NCBI GenBank assembly: GCA_018433675.1
Contig: JAHDQS010000014.1
Coordinates: forward strand, 62,001-126,000
Length of the DNA: 64,000 nucleotides
Direction of reading: 5' to 3'
Source: Clostridia bacterium
GTDB lineage: Bacteria; Bacillota; Peptococcia; DRI-13; SM3-B62
Within the stretch, counting starts at the first letter, position 1; every line of letters begins with the position of its first letter. Shown here piece by piece: positions 44,242-53,467 of the stretch. The position numbers were made by a program, and so were the translations under genes. The notes under the pieces were generated by a model. That model worked only from the letters and a program-made list of their open reading frames with translations. It ran no database searches and was not told where the DNA came from.

Positions 44242-45576
44242 TTAGACCGCCCCCCATTTTTTTACGATTTGTTCTTTGTACAACAGTGTTTTATAACCTG
44301 GCGGAGTTTTGCCTAAAAGCTCGAGAACCTCTTTTAAGGCCGAAAAGCCTGTTTTTCTGAATACCAGCATGAGATTTTTAGGTTCAATCCCCATTTTCGC
44401 AAAATGTTCTATATCACCATTTCCTATATAAAAATCGGGCTGCAATCCTGTGAGGAATATTTCATTTTGCAATGTATTACCGGCATCGATTATCGGAAAA
44501 TCATACCCGGCTGCTTTAAGCCTTTTGATATCCTCCCAATCATCTCTTAAGACCTCTCTGAGAATCATCCCTTTTATCTCCATCCCCAATAATAAAAGTA
44601 ATTCTGCTAAATCAAAGTACCTTCCGCTCTGTACGCCCTGAAGCATCCCTATCACACAAGATTTCCCTGCAAAGTTGGTTTTCAGCCTTCTCATTTTTTC
44701 TTGCACTTCATTTTTCATCTCTTGTATTTCATCCTTGAGGTTTATTTTGAGGGCTTCTGCGATCCTGTTATACATTCTTGCTATTTCATCCGGCGTATAC
44801 GGTCTTTCACAATATACATATTTGCATCCAAAACGGGCCTGCATCTCTTCAGCAAGTGCCAGGGAAGACTGTTCCATAACCAGGTTAAGCTCTGCAGCCG
44901 GTGCTTTTTCAAGCTCCTGCGGAGTACAAAATGAGGGAAATACATTTTTAACAATAATCCCTTTTTCGTGCAAAAGCTTTACCAGTTCCGTCTTTTGAGG
45001 CTTTTGAATCCGCAAGCCTAAAATGTTTATGGCGTTTTTCTCGGTTTTCTGCGGTTTCATAAGATTTATTAAGGCAAGAGAAGTATTTTCCAGACCCGGA
45101 GCCGCACTGTCACAAGTGAAATTTTCCGTATGTATCCCCAGCAAAGGCACAGCAACCTCTTTTGCCGTCTCTTCAAGCAATGAATCAAAATCTTCACCAA
45201 TGATTTCTTGAAGACAGGTTGTTACAATAAACAATACTTCCGGTTTATAACGGGTACATATATCTTTGATAGCCGTTTTTATTTTATCGGAGACGCCAAA
45301 GATTATATCTTGGTTTGAAAAAACCAAGAATAAAAGATTATTAGGTAGAGGCTCATCTGTTAAAGACCTAATACTCATTGTAAGCTTGGCATTATAAAGG
45401 CATATCTCGGGGCCGAGCAAAAGAGCATAACTGTTCTTAATAAGCGGCAATGTACCTGCGACTGCCCTGAAAGCACATGGCGAACCGGGGAACTGTGCTT
45501 GTGCGGTTTTTTCAAATACCCTATCCATATTCAAATCTCTTAACCATACTGCCTTTTTCATCAACTCACCGATCAT
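44242..45576 (-). CDS. Nitrogenase-like component 1 subunit, NifD/BchN-like, with Cys triad
   Basis: A 444-residue component 1 protein. Three cysteines occur at C34 (PGSPCAF), C59 (GPEICLYN) and C121 (VTTCLQEIIGED). The spacing 25 and 62 almost equals BchN of protochlorophyllide reductase (C26, C51, C112). This predicts a [4Fe-4S] cluster held mainly by this subunit, as in DPOR, rather than a P-cluster. Residues 275-305 are strongly charged and helical. No NifD-type C275/H442 cofactor ligands are seen. The ATG at 45576 follows GAGG; a TTG at 45582 is less likely. It follows the ABC ATPase by about 30 bp. Confidence 0.9.
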   Translation of the reverse strand: MIGELMKKAVWLRDLNMDRVFEKTAQAQFPGSPCAFRAVAGTLPLIKNSYALLLGPEICLYNAKLTMSIRSLTDEPLPNNLLFLVFSNQDIIFGVSDKIKTAIKDICTRYKPEVLFIVTTCLQEIIGEDFDSLLEETAKEVAVPLLGIHTENFTCDSAAPGLENTSLALINLMKPQKTEKNAINILGLRIQKPQKTELVKLLHEKGIIVKNVFPSFCTPQELEKAPAAELNLVMEQSSLALAEEMQARFGCKYVYCERPYTPDEIARMYNRIAEALKINLKDEIQEMKNEVQEKMRRLKTNFAGKSCVIGMLQGVQSGRYFDLAELLLLLGMEIKGMILREVLRDDWEDIKRLKAAGYDFPIIDAGNTLQNEIFLTGLQPDFYIGNGDIEHFAKMGIEPKNLMLVFRKTGFSALKEVLELLGKTPPGYKTLLYKEQIVKKWGAV

Positions 45577-45608
45577 TCTCAATTCCTCATTTCTGCAATA
45601 ATCGAAGT

Positions 45609-46382
45609 CTACGCATATCGTGCTTTCAGCGGTACAATATATGGTCTTTCTTGAACATTACCTATTTCAACTTCTACATCATATACCTTTAGAATATTAT
45701 CCTTGGTTAAAACCTGCTCCGGTGTTCCATATGCAACGATCTGTCCCTTATCCATCATCGCAATTTTGTCGGAATAACGGGCTGCGATATTCAAATCATG
45801 AACAACCATAATAGAAGTGATCCGATACTTTTCCGAAAGCTTTTTTATTAATTCCATTACTTCCAATTGGTGCTTGATATCCAAATTGCTTATAGGTTCA
45901 TCCAGCAAAAGGATTTTGGTTTCCTGAGCAAGAGCCCTCGCTATAATGACCTTTTGCTGCTGTCCGCCACTGATTTCATTAAAGTTTTTCATTGCCAGAT
46001 CTTCAATCCTTAACACTTTTAATGCATCTAAAGCTTTATTCAGATCATTTTCACTGCTTCTCCATGACAGGTGGGGGCGCCTGCCAAGCAAGACCATATC
46101 AAAAACCTTCAGCGGAAAAAGACTCATTTGGGACTGTGGCACATAGCCGACCTTCCTGGCAATTTCTACCCTCTTCATATCTGCTATGTTTTTGCCATCG
46201 ATCTCAATCCCGCCTTTTTGGGGAGACAACAATCCAATGATGCATTTTACTAATGTTGATTTACCCGCACCGTTAGGCCCTATGATTGATATGCATTCAC
46301 CTGAGGCAACATCCAACATTACCTTATTTAAGATTCTTATGTCTGCATAATTGAATTCCAAATGATCAACTTTGACCACCAT
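45609..46382 (-). CDS. ABC transporter ATPase (FecE/BtuD type)
   Basis: A 257-residue ATPase of the siderophore/cobalamin class. Walker A is GPNGAGKST, the Q-loop region YVPQSQMS, the signature SGGQQQK and Walker B ILLLDEP, followed by VVHDLN. It drives the FecCD-type permease encoded upstream; start and stop overlap (TAATG). The downstream genes are the nitrogenase-like subunits, so the transporter and reductase are made together. Cobalamin/corrinoid is favoured by the riboswitch, with heme, other tetrapyrroles or a siderophore as alternatives. Confidence 0.92.
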   Translation of the reverse strand: MVVKVDHLEFNYADIRILNKVMLDVASGECISIIGPNGAGKSTLVKCIIGLLSPQKGGIEIDGKNIADMKRVEIARKVGYVPQSQMSLFPLKVFDMVLLGRRPHLSWRSSENDLNKALDALKVLRIEDLAMKNFNEISGGQQQKVIIARALAQETKILLLDEPISNLDIKHQLEVMELIKKLSEKYRITSIMVVHDLNIAARYSDKIAMMDKGQIVAYGTPEQVLTKDNILKVYDVEVEIGNVQERPYIVPLKARYA

Positions 46383-47479
46383 TAAAAGCCCCCCCTTTTC
46401 ATCTTTAGGATGAGATAGATAAACAGTGGGACTCCCATGAATGCTGTCATAACGCCTATCGGTATTATTACCGGCGCAATAATATTCATGGCCACAATAT
46501 CGGAACCTGCCAGCAGAAAAGCTCCTAATAATCCTGACACGGGAACAACATACCTGTTATCTCCCCCAATAAGCATCCGTGTAATATGAGGTGCTACCAA
46601 GCCGACAAAACCAATAGCTCCTGTAAAGCAAATGGTTGCAGCTGTTACAAAAGAAGCCACGATCATCAGGCTCATCCTTGTTTTCACAACATTTACTCCC
46701 AGGCTTTTGGCGGCATCGTCTCCTGCTCCAATTGAATTTAAATCCCACGATTTGTATATCAAATAAGGCACACAAATCAAAAATGCGGGAAATATGTATT
46801 TCAAGGTATCCCATGTACCCTTGGAAAGACTCCCTACCATCCAAAACACCACTTGATTGACGGCCCATGAGTCAGCAAAATATTCCATAAGTGTTGTCGC
46901 CGCACTAAAAAAATAGGAAAGAGCTATTCCGGTAAGGATCATCATTTCCGGAGTCGCTCCCTTCCTTTTTGCCAGCATCATGATTACAAAAGATGTTAAT
47001 AACGCGAAAAGGAAAGCATTTGCCACAACAAAGTATGTGCCGCTCCCTATGCTCTTACCCAGAATAATTGCCAGTGCCGCTCCGAAACCCGCGCCCGAGG
47101 AAATACCCAACGTAAACGGACTTGCCATAGGATTCCTTAACACCGGTTGCATAACCGCCCCGGCTATTGCCAAACAACACCCAACAAGCAGTCCTGTCAA
47201 AAGTCTGGGTATGCGAACAAACCATACCGCCCCTTCTATAAGTTCTACGGGAGAAGCAAAAAAGGAAGGGAAAACCTTATGTGCAATTACCTGATACGCA
47301 TCTTTTGCTGTCATATCCAAAGGCCCGATGACAACTGCAAACGTGCTCAGTGCAATAATTGCAGCTATCATTAATAGTATCAAAAACATTTTTTTTGCAT
47401 TTGACTTTTTGTAGGCCTCCAAAGCCGCCGTATTCGACGGCTTTGGTTCTATGTATAAATTTCCATCAGAATTATTCAT
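46382..47479 (-). CDS. FecCD/BtuC-type ABC transporter permease
   Basis: A 365-residue membrane protein with about nine to ten hydrophobic helices. RIPRLLTGLLVGCCLAIAG and QPVLRNPMASPFTLGISSG are the FecCD signature, as are GFVGLVAPHITRMLIG and the terminal GVPLFIYLI. A cytosolic N-terminal tail of about 25 residues precedes the first helix. It pairs with the ATPase (1-base overlap) and the lipoprotein (9-bp gap). Substrate class: corrinoid, heme or iron-siderophore. Confidence 0.92.
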   Translation of the reverse strand: MNNSDGNLYIEPKPSNTAALEAYKKSNAKKMFLILLMIAAIIALSTFAVVIGPLDMTAKDAYQVIAHKVFPSFFASPVELIEGAVWFVRIPRLLTGLLVGCCLAIAGAVMQPVLRNPMASPFTLGISSGAGFGAALAIILGKSIGSGTYFVVANAFLFALLTSFVIMMLAKRKGATPEMMILTGIALSYFFSAATTLMEYFADSWAVNQVVFWMVGSLSKGTWDTLKYIFPAFLICVPYLIYKSWDLNSIGAGDDAAKSLGVNVVKTRMSLMIVASFVTAATICFTGAIGFVGLVAPHITRMLIGGDNRYVVPVSGLLGAFLLAGSDIVAMNIIAPVIIPIGVMTAFMGVPLFIYLILKMKRGGF

Positions 47480-47488
47480 ATCATCATA

Positions 47489-48628
47489 CTACTCCCACTT
47501 ATATAAATTAAGAAAATCGACCATTTCCGTATATACCCCATCCACTCCATAAAATTTCTTGAGGGTTTCGTTGCCCTCCTTTTCTACATTTAACGAAGCA
47601 AATTTGTCCGGATACATTATTTTGGCAAGATACAATACTTCCGTGACACCTGTTGCAGGGTCCCATCCTCTCATAAAACCCTTGGTAGGATAAACCTTTT
47701 TTTCTTTAATTGCCTGTACACCTTGAATAACAGGGTCGTTCAGAATACTTTCTATGGTATGCCAGCCTTCACTGTCCTTCATCCCTGTATGTTTAAATAT
47801 TATCTCCGGATTCCAGGCTGCAATCTGTTCTTTGGTGATCTTATACGATTCATGCGGTTTAATGGCGGCATCAGCTGCCACATTCTTTGCCCCTGCCATT
47901 TCAAGCGGTTCATAATCAGCATTGGTTCTTGGGTCGCCAATAAAAGGCCGTGCCCAGAAAAAAACCCGGTGTTTTTCTTCTTCCGGAATATTATCCGTAA
48001 TATCCGTTACCTTTTTTATTTTTTTCTGACAGAAAGCTATCAGCTCTTCCGCCCTTTCTTCTTTACCCACAATTTTCCCGGCAAGCCTCAAAATCTCAAA
48101 ATCTAAAGATCCATCGCCTCCTATACATACTACCGGGATATTTGTTTGTTTTTGCAAGGTATCGGCTAATTCTTTCATATCCTTTTGCATAAAAATAACA
48201 TCGGGTTGTAAAGACATCACCAACTGCGCATTAGGCTCTTTATAGCTTCCAACATTAGTCACATTTTTTAATTCAGGTGCAGCTTTCGGCACTATCACAT
48301 AGCTATTGCCACCGTTTTCCCATTCAAATATATCGTGATCCATATCACTCATTCCAACTAAGGTGTCCTGCGCTCCCAATTCAACTAAGGTGCGAACACC
48401 GTCCAAATACGTTAAATCAACGATCCTTTCGGCATACTGTTTTATCTCTACTTCTCTGCCTGCATAGTCCTTTATTTTTATGACTTTTTCATCAATTGTT
48501 CCCGTTGACTCGGAATATCCTTCTGAGCCTTGGGGATCATTTCCTGCATTTTCTCCACACCCTGTCAGACTTAGACAAAAGGCCACGACCAATAAAATAA
48601 CTATAAAGCTTTTCATTTTTTTATTCAT
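47489..48628 (-). CDS. Lipoprotein substrate-binding protein (BtuF/FecB type)
   Basis: The 379-residue protein starts with a lipoprotein signal peptide (MNKKMKSF, a hydrophobic stretch and lipobox LTGC at about residue 24), then an acidic Ser/Gly linker and a periplasmic-binding-protein type 2 fold: VKIKDYAGREVEIK, ERIVDLTYLDGVRTLVELG, QPDVIFMQKD and DPVIQGVQAIKEKKVYP. It would capture the substrate outside the cell for the permease/ATPase pair. The ATG at 48628 is seven bases after AAAGGAG, so I prefer it to the ATG at 48646. It is the first gene after the cobalamin riboswitch. Confidence 0.9.
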   Translation of the reverse strand: MNKKMKSFIVILLVVAFCLSLTGCGENAGNDPQGSEGYSESTGTIDEKVIKIKDYAGREVEIKQYAERIVDLTYLDGVRTLVELGAQDTLVGMSDMDHDIFEWENGGNSYVIVPKAAPELKNVTNVGSYKEPNAQLVMSLQPDVIFMQKDMKELADTLQKQTNIPVVCIGGDGSLDFEILRLAGKIVGKEERAEELIAFCQKKIKKVTDITDNIPEEEKHRVFFWARPFIGDPRTNADYEPLEMAGAKNVAADAAIKPHESYKITKEQIAAWNPEIIFKHTGMKDSEGWHTIESILNDPVIQGVQAIKEKKVYPTKGFMRGWDPATGVTEVLYLAKIMYPDKFASLNVEKEGNETLKKFYGVDGVYTEMVDFLNLYKWE

Positions 48629-48663
48629 AACGATTCTCCTTTTCATTGCTATTAAATCTCAAC

Positions 48664-48690
48664 AAAAAAACCTTCTCCGTTAGAGAAGGC
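48664..48690 (-). terminator. Riboswitch expression-platform terminator
   Basis: On the minus strand CCTTCTC and GAGAAGG form a hairpin followed by T7, about 35 bases before the first gene and 80 bases after the cobalamin aptamer. This indicates transcription termination when cobalamin is bound. Confidence 0.88.
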
Positions 48691-48771
48691 AAAGCGCAGA
48701 CAACTAATAAAACTGTCATTGCAAATATAACCACCCCCCATCCTCGCGAGCGAATTGATTAAGTCTTTTAC

Positions 48772-48925
48772 GGCAGGTCTCCTGGCTTGGTCTCATCTTG
48801 ATATTGCGCCTTCCCGTTATATAAACAGTGGCATCAGCAATTCAATCAACCTCACAGTGGCGGGACCGCAACGGATTTTAACCGTTTTCCCTTTTCAGCA
48901 TAATTTATATGCACCGTAATGATTG
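48772..48925 (-). promoter_or_regulatory. Cobalamin riboswitch aptamer
   Basis: Read on the minus strand, the conserved elements appear in order: CGGTGCAT, GAAAAGGGAA, AATCCGTTGCGGTCCCGCC followed by ACTGTGAGG, then TGATGCCACTG, GGGAAGGCG, GATGAGACCAAG and finally the B12 box CCAGGAGACCTGCC (around 48772-48786). This is the full class of cobalamin (AdoCbl-type) element. A terminator follows, so high cobalamin should switch off the transporter and the nitrogenase-like genes together. The riboswitch region fills most of the 490-bp gap between rpoD and the lipoprotein gene. Confidence 0.95.
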
Positions 48926-49032
48926 CACTATTAACTTTTTCTCGATACTCATCATACACTATTTTTATAAAATTTAAAACCTTTTTTTACAATATTTATC
49001 AAGTTTGAGCCTTCTTAAATCAGTCTCTTTAT

Positions 49033-49070
49033 AAATTAAAACGCCAATTCATTTATTGGCGTTTTAATTT
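49033..49070. terminator. Bidirectional terminator after rpoD
   Basis: AAATTAAAACGCCAAT pairs perfectly with ATTGGCGTTTTAATTT around a 6-base loop, with T-runs on both strands. It ends the dnaG-rpoD message and insulates it from the riboswitch operon. Confidence 0.9.
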
Positions 49071-49118
49071 AAGTTTCGCTCTTATTAACTATACGGATTT
49101 ATATAGCAATTTACTTCT

Positions 49119-50255
49119 TTAATCCAGGTAGTCCTTTAATTTACGGCTACGGCTCGGATGCCTCAGTTTTCTGAGAGCTTTTGCTTCAATTTGCCGTATT
49201 CTTTCCCGGGTAACACCAAACTCCTGACCAACTTCCTCTAAGGTCCTTGCCCGCCCATCATCCAGTCCAAAACGAAGCCTTAAGACCTTTTCTTCTCTTT
49301 GTGTAAGAGTTTCCAATACCTCTTCCAATTGCTCCTTAAGCAAGATAAAAGAAGCTGCCTCCGCCGGGGCCGGCGCATCCTCATCCTCAATGAAATCACC
49401 AAGGTGACTATCTTCCTCTTCTCCAATAGGCGTTTCCAAGGATACCGGTTCTTGAGCTATTTTCAATATTTCCCTGACCCGTTCCACGGGTATATCCATT
49501 TCCTGAGCAATCTCTTCCGGTGTCGGATCCCGTCCCAACTCCTGCAGTAATTGTCGAGAAACCCTAATTAGTTTGTTTATCGTCTCAACCATGTGTACGG
49601 GAATACGAATTGTCCTAGCCTGGTCGGCTATAGCACGTGTTATCGCCTGGCGTATCCACCATGTTGCATAGGTGCTGAATTTATAACCCTTGTGGTAATC
49701 AAATTTCTCAACAGCCTTGATAAGACCTAGATTCCCTTCCTGTATCAAATCAAGAAACAGCATTCCGCGTCCGACATAACGTTTGGCTATACTTACTACT
49801 AGTCTGAGGTTCGCCTCAGCCAACCGCCTTTTGGCTTCTTCATCACCCATTTCCATCCTTTGAGCAAGGGAAACCTCCTCCTCTGCGGATAAAAGCGGCA
49901 CCCTCCCTATCTCTTTCAAATACATGCGTACCGGATCATCTATCCCTACGCCTTCGGGAACACTAAGATCTATTTCCACTTCAACTTCTTCTTCTTCTTC
50001 GTTGACCACAGGTTCAATTACTTCTGCATCCTTTTCTTTGGCATCATCTTCATCACCGCCAAAATCAGGAACCACATCAATACCCATCGAACTAAAGTGC
50101 TCATACACTTCATCTATCTGTTCAGGTGTCATTTCAACCCCTTGAAGGGCCAGCATTATCTCACGGTATGTTAAGGCACCTTTTTTCTTGCCTTGTTCAA
50201 CAAGCTCCTTAATTCCGCTGATTTTGATTTCTTCAACATCCTTTTCCGTTTTCAA
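49119..50255 (-). CDS. rpoD: RNA polymerase primary sigma factor SigA
   Basis: A 378-residue sigma-70. Region 1.1 fills the first 85 residues and ends in an acidic run; region 1.2 is [17 protein letters not shown]. Region 2 carries [17 protein letters not shown], region 3 [16 protein letters not shown] and region 4 [20 protein letters not shown]. The start is TTG at 50255 (LKTEKDVEE), eight bases after AAAGGGGGG. It overlaps the end of dnaG by four bases, the classical dnaG-rpoD order of the macromolecular-synthesis operon without rpsU. Confidence 0.96.
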   Translation of the reverse strand: MKTEKDVEEIKISGIKELVEQGKKKGALTYREIMLALQGVEMTPEQIDEVYEHFSSMGIDVVPDFGGDEDDAKEKDAEVIEPVVNEEEEEVEVEIDLSVPEGVGIDDPVRMYLKEIGRVPLLSAEEEVSLAQRMEMGDEEAKRRLAEANLRLVVSIAKRYVGRGMLFLDLIQEGNLGLIKAVEKFDYHKGYKFSTYATWWIRQAITRAIADQARTIRIPVHMVETINKLIRVSRQLLQELGRDPTPEEIAQEMDIPVERVREILKIAQEPVSLETPIGEEEDSHLGDFIEDEDAPAPAEAASFILLKEQLEEVLETLTQREEKVLRLRFGLDDGRARTLEEVGQEFGVTRERIRQIEAKALRKLRHPSRSRKLKDYLD

Positions 50256-52087
50256 TTTGACTGCCCCCCTTTCGTAGGGTTTTGCACCAAAATTTGTTTA
50301 TCCTTCACAAGCTGTTGTATTTTTTGCATCATTTCCAGCGATTTACTTGCCTCCCCACTTTTTTCATATTGCGACATCAAATCACTGTATTCCATAATTT
50401 GTTTATTAATATGTTCAATCTTTAACAATGTCAAACAATCAACAAATATTTTTTTCCAGTCTTTAGGCACTTCATCCTCTAATAGTATTTCCGTCAAAAG
50501 TTCTTGGCTTTTTCTGTCTTCTAACAGAGATACCAAATCATTTGCCTTTATATTATGACCAGACTGGCGAATTAAATAATGGGCCCGGTAAATTTCTTTA
50601 AGCAATTTGCTGCCAAAAAGGGTCTCGCCTCCCCAGCTTTCTATTTTATCGACTGTTTCGGTATAGGTTATCGCTAAACGAATGAGTAACCTTTGCGCCT
50701 TCTCCGCCGCGTTTTTTGGTGCCCCGGTCGTTCCCTTTTCTTCAGACACCGTTTTCTCATACTTTCTCTCCCCGGACCTGGTTAAAGCACCCTTTCTTAC
50801 CTCAGCATAAATCGCCGGTTCCGGCAAGTTTAACCTCTCGGCAATCATTTGAATGAAAACCTGGCGGGTAACAGGACTCTGTATTCTTTGAATGTCCGGC
50901 ACTAGGCTTTGTACAATCTTAATTTTGCCGGCTACAGTATCAATACTGTGGGATTCCAGAGCCTTTATCAGTTTATATTCCAGAAGGCTTTGAGCCTTGC
51001 CGACAAGACCGGTAAATCTCTCCTTGCCCTTTTCTTTAATATACTCATCAGGATCCTTCCCTTCAGGTATCGTAATCACCGCAACCTGGCATCCCTGCTG
51101 CTGCAGTAAATCCATGCCTCGCAGAGCAGCCTTCTGCCCTGCCGCATCAGCATCAAAGCATACTAAAATATTATACGTGTAACGCATCAGCAAAAGTGCC
51201 TGTTGAAGGGCCAGAGCGGTACCTAAAGCTCCGACCGCGTTATCGATACCGTTTTGATGGGCCGTGATAACATCCATATAGCCTTCCATAATAATAGCCT
51301 GATCATTTGTTCTGATGCTTCCTTTAGCGTGATTTAACGCATATAGATGTTTGCTTTTATTATATAAAGGAGTATCGGGGGAATTTAAATACTTTGGCTG
51401 GGTGTCATCCATTACCCTGCCCCCGAATCCCACCACTCGTCCCCTGTCATCTGCAATAGGAAATATAATGCGGTTACGAAAACGGTCTATGATGTTCCCT
51501 TTTTTTGTTTTGACGGCCAAGCCGAGCAAAATCAGCTCTTTTTCCTTGACCCCCTTTTTTAACAAAAAACGGCTGAGATGGTCCCACCCCGGCGGGGTAT
51601 ATCCCAGCAAAAATTTTTCTAACTCATCCTGCCTTAATCCCCTTTTCTTGAGGTACTCCAAGGGTTCTCGCGCTTCAGGCTTATGTAATTGCTGTTGATA
51701 ATATCCGCTTGCTAATTCATTGATATGATAATAATGTTTTCTTAATGATTCCTGCTTGGCCTTCGCCGGAGATACCTCCTGTTTTGGAAGAATCACCCCG
51801 TACCTTTCGGCCAACAACGAAACCACCTCGGGGAACGCCAGTCCATCCTTCTCCATGAGAAAAGAAAAGATATTACCGCCCTTGCCACATCCAAAACAGT
51901 GATAAATCTGTTTCTGCGGTGAAACGACAAATGACGGCGTCTTTTCGGAATGGAAGGGACACAACCCTACGTAATTCTGCCCCCTCTTTTTTAGATTAAC
52001 ATGTTCGCCAATTACCTCCACTATATCAACCCGGTGGCGCAGGTCGTCAATTAACTCTTCGGGTATTTGTCCGGACAAGACCGACAC
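50252..52087 (-). CDS. dnaG: DNA primase
   Basis: The 611-residue primase has a CHC2-type zinc finger ([11 protein letters not shown]...HCFGCGKGG) at about 43-70. The Toprim core carries [14 protein letters not shown] and [13 protein letters not shown]-terminal helicase-binding domain is at residues 470-600. It synthesizes replication primers. The GTG at 52087 follows AAGGTGGT closely; a TTG three codons later is an alternative start. It is translationally coupled to rpoD. Confidence 0.95.
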   Translation of the reverse strand: MSVLSGQIPEELIDDLRHRVDIVEVIGEHVNLKKRGQNYVGLCPFHSEKTPSFVVSPQKQIYHCFGCGKGGNIFSFLMEKDGLAFPEVVSLLAERYGVILPKQEVSPAKAKQESLRKHYYHINELASGYYQQQLHKPEAREPLEYLKKRGLRQDELEKFLLGYTPPGWDHLSRFLLKKGVKEKELILLGLAVKTKKGNIIDRFRNRIIFPIADDRGRVVGFGGRVMDDTQPKYLNSPDTPLYNKSKHLYALNHAKGSIRTNDQAIIMEGYMDVITAHQNGIDNAVGALGTALALQQALLLMRYTYNILVCFDADAAGQKAALRGMDLLQQQGCQVAVITIPEGKDPDEYIKEKGKERFTGLVGKAQSLLEYKLIKALESHSIDTVAGKIKIVQSLVPDIQRIQSPVTRQVFIQMIAERLNLPEPAIYAEVRKGALTRSGERKYEKTVSEEKGTTGAPKNAAEKAQRLLIRLAITYTETVDKIESWGGETLFGSKLLKEIYRAHYLIRQSGHNIKANDLVSLLEDRKSQELLTEILLEDEVPKDWKKIFVDCLTLLKIEHINKQIMEYSDLMSQYEKSGEASKSLEMMQKIQQLVKDKQILVQNPTKGGQSN

Positions 52088-52266
52088 ACCACCTTATATC
52101 TTATATTAGTACTAATACTCCAATTCTCCACATAAATACATTTTTCCTGCTTTTTCGCAAAGAATTAAGCCTCCTGTTTCAGTACCAATTAAACCAAAAT
52201 GTGAACATTTATGACCTATTCGTTAAAAAACGATAATTTCCTTCTTTTTTCCCCCATCTAATCTTT

Positions 52267-53313
52267 CTATTCCTTGTCTAGTTTTATATAAAACTGAGGT
52301 ATCGTTAATTCTTTAAAAGCTGCAATGCAATAATTGTCTGTCATTCCTGATATATAGTCGGCCACACCTCTTTCGACACCTTCTTCCTCGACGATTTCTT
52401 TGTAGTATTGCGGCATTTTTTCCGGTTTCTTTTTGTAATACTCGTACAGAAATTCTACCACGTACGCGGCCCGCTGTCTCGGCGCATAACAACACGGCCC
52501 TTTGTAGACTTTTTCGAACATAAAATTCCTTAAGCCTTGTAAAGCCTGCTCGTATTCCGGGCTGAGGCTTATTCTTATCTCTTCTTTCTTGAAATTATCA
52601 AGGCTGTTTCTCACCAAATCAAAAACCAAGGAACCTATCCTGGCGCTGTGAGAATACCCAAGAACCTCCAGATATTCTGCAGGAATCTCCTCCTCCTTGA
52701 GCACCCCTGCCCTGAGGCTATCATCAATATCATGCTGCACATACGCTATTTTATCTGCATGACGAACAACCTGTCCCTCCAAGGTAGACGCTTTGCCAGC
52801 CCCTTCACCGTACCCACTATGATGCAGGATACCGTCTAAAACCTCCCAAGTTAGGTTTAATCCCTTACCCTTCGCCCCTTTTTCAATACGCGTTAAAACC
52901 CTGACACTATTTTCATTATGTCTAAATCCCCCTGGCAGCATCCTGTCTAAAACCTCTTCTCCGGTATGAGAAAAAGGCGTATGCCCCACATCATGTCCTA
53001 AAGCAATGGCTTCAATTAAATCAAGGTTTAAACGCAAGGCCTTTCCGACAGTTTGGGAAATTTGATTAACCTCTAACGTGTGAGTCAGTCGGGTCCGGTA
53101 ATGATCGTTCTCCGGTGATATATAAACTTGAGTTTTATGCTTCAAGCGCCGGAATGATTTGGAATGGATAATGCGATCCCTGTCCCGCATATAACAAGTC
53201 CTTAGAATATCGGGGTCTTCTTTTTCTTCCCGACCCTTGGACATAGAAGCCTGCATGGCATAAGGACTTAGCGTCACTTTTTCCAGAGCCTCTAATTCCT
53301 TACGAATCGACAT
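52267..53313 (-). CDS. dgt: Deoxyguanosinetriphosphate triphosphohydrolase
   Basis: A 348-residue HD-domain dNTPase that hydrolyses dGTP to deoxyguanosine and triphosphate. SKSFRRLKHKTQV, THTLEVNQISQTVG, the HD pair in GHDVGHTPFSHTGE and HADKIAYVQHDIDD are conserved. The ATG at 53313 follows GAGGAGGAAAAGG; the upstream open frame to 53445 has low-quality coding. In this lineage dgt normally sits next to ppdK upstream of dnaG; here a 7-kb accessory block intervenes. Confidence 0.93.
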   Translation of the reverse strand: MSIRKELEALEKVTLSPYAMQASMSKGREEKEDPDILRTCYMRDRDRIIHSKSFRRLKHKTQVYISPENDHYRTRLTHTLEVNQISQTVGKALRLNLDLIEAIALGHDVGHTPFSHTGEEVLDRMLPGGFRHNENSVRVLTRIEKGAKGKGLNLTWEVLDGILHHSGYGEGAGKASTLEGQVVRHADKIAYVQHDIDDSLRAGVLKEEEIPAEYLEVLGYSHSARIGSLVFDLVRNSLDNFKKEEIRISLSPEYEQALQGLRNFMFEKVYKGPCCYAPRQRAAYVVEFLYEYYKKKPEKMPQYYKEIVEEEGVERGVADYISGMTDNYCIAAFKELTIPQFYIKLDKE

Positions 53314-53402
53314 CCTTTTCCTCCTCGTCCTTGAAAAATTGTTACTAGATACATTACTACTCGAAAACAAAAATTCCTCTTTTTTATTTTTATCCAAATA
53401 CA

Positions 53403-53446
53403 AATGCCGCTGACTCCCCACTTTAAAGCAGGAAATCAGCGGCATT
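53403..53446. terminator. Hairpin upstream of dgt
   Basis: AATGCCGCTGA and TCAGCGGCATT form a perfect 11-bp stem around a 22-base loop, between the frameshifted gene and dgt. It probably ends minus-strand transcription from the accessory block; T-rich sequence follows only weakly. Confidence 0.6.
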
Positions 53447-53467
53447 ATGTCCGTCGGGAATTTTTAC

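Noticed and set aside
42227-45576. True nitrogen fixation genes (nifHDK)
   Set aside because: P-cluster cysteines are missing from the K-like subunit, FeMo-co ligands are not recognisable in the D-like subunit, and nifB/nifE/nifN are absent. The corrinoid riboswitch context also argues against N2 fixation.
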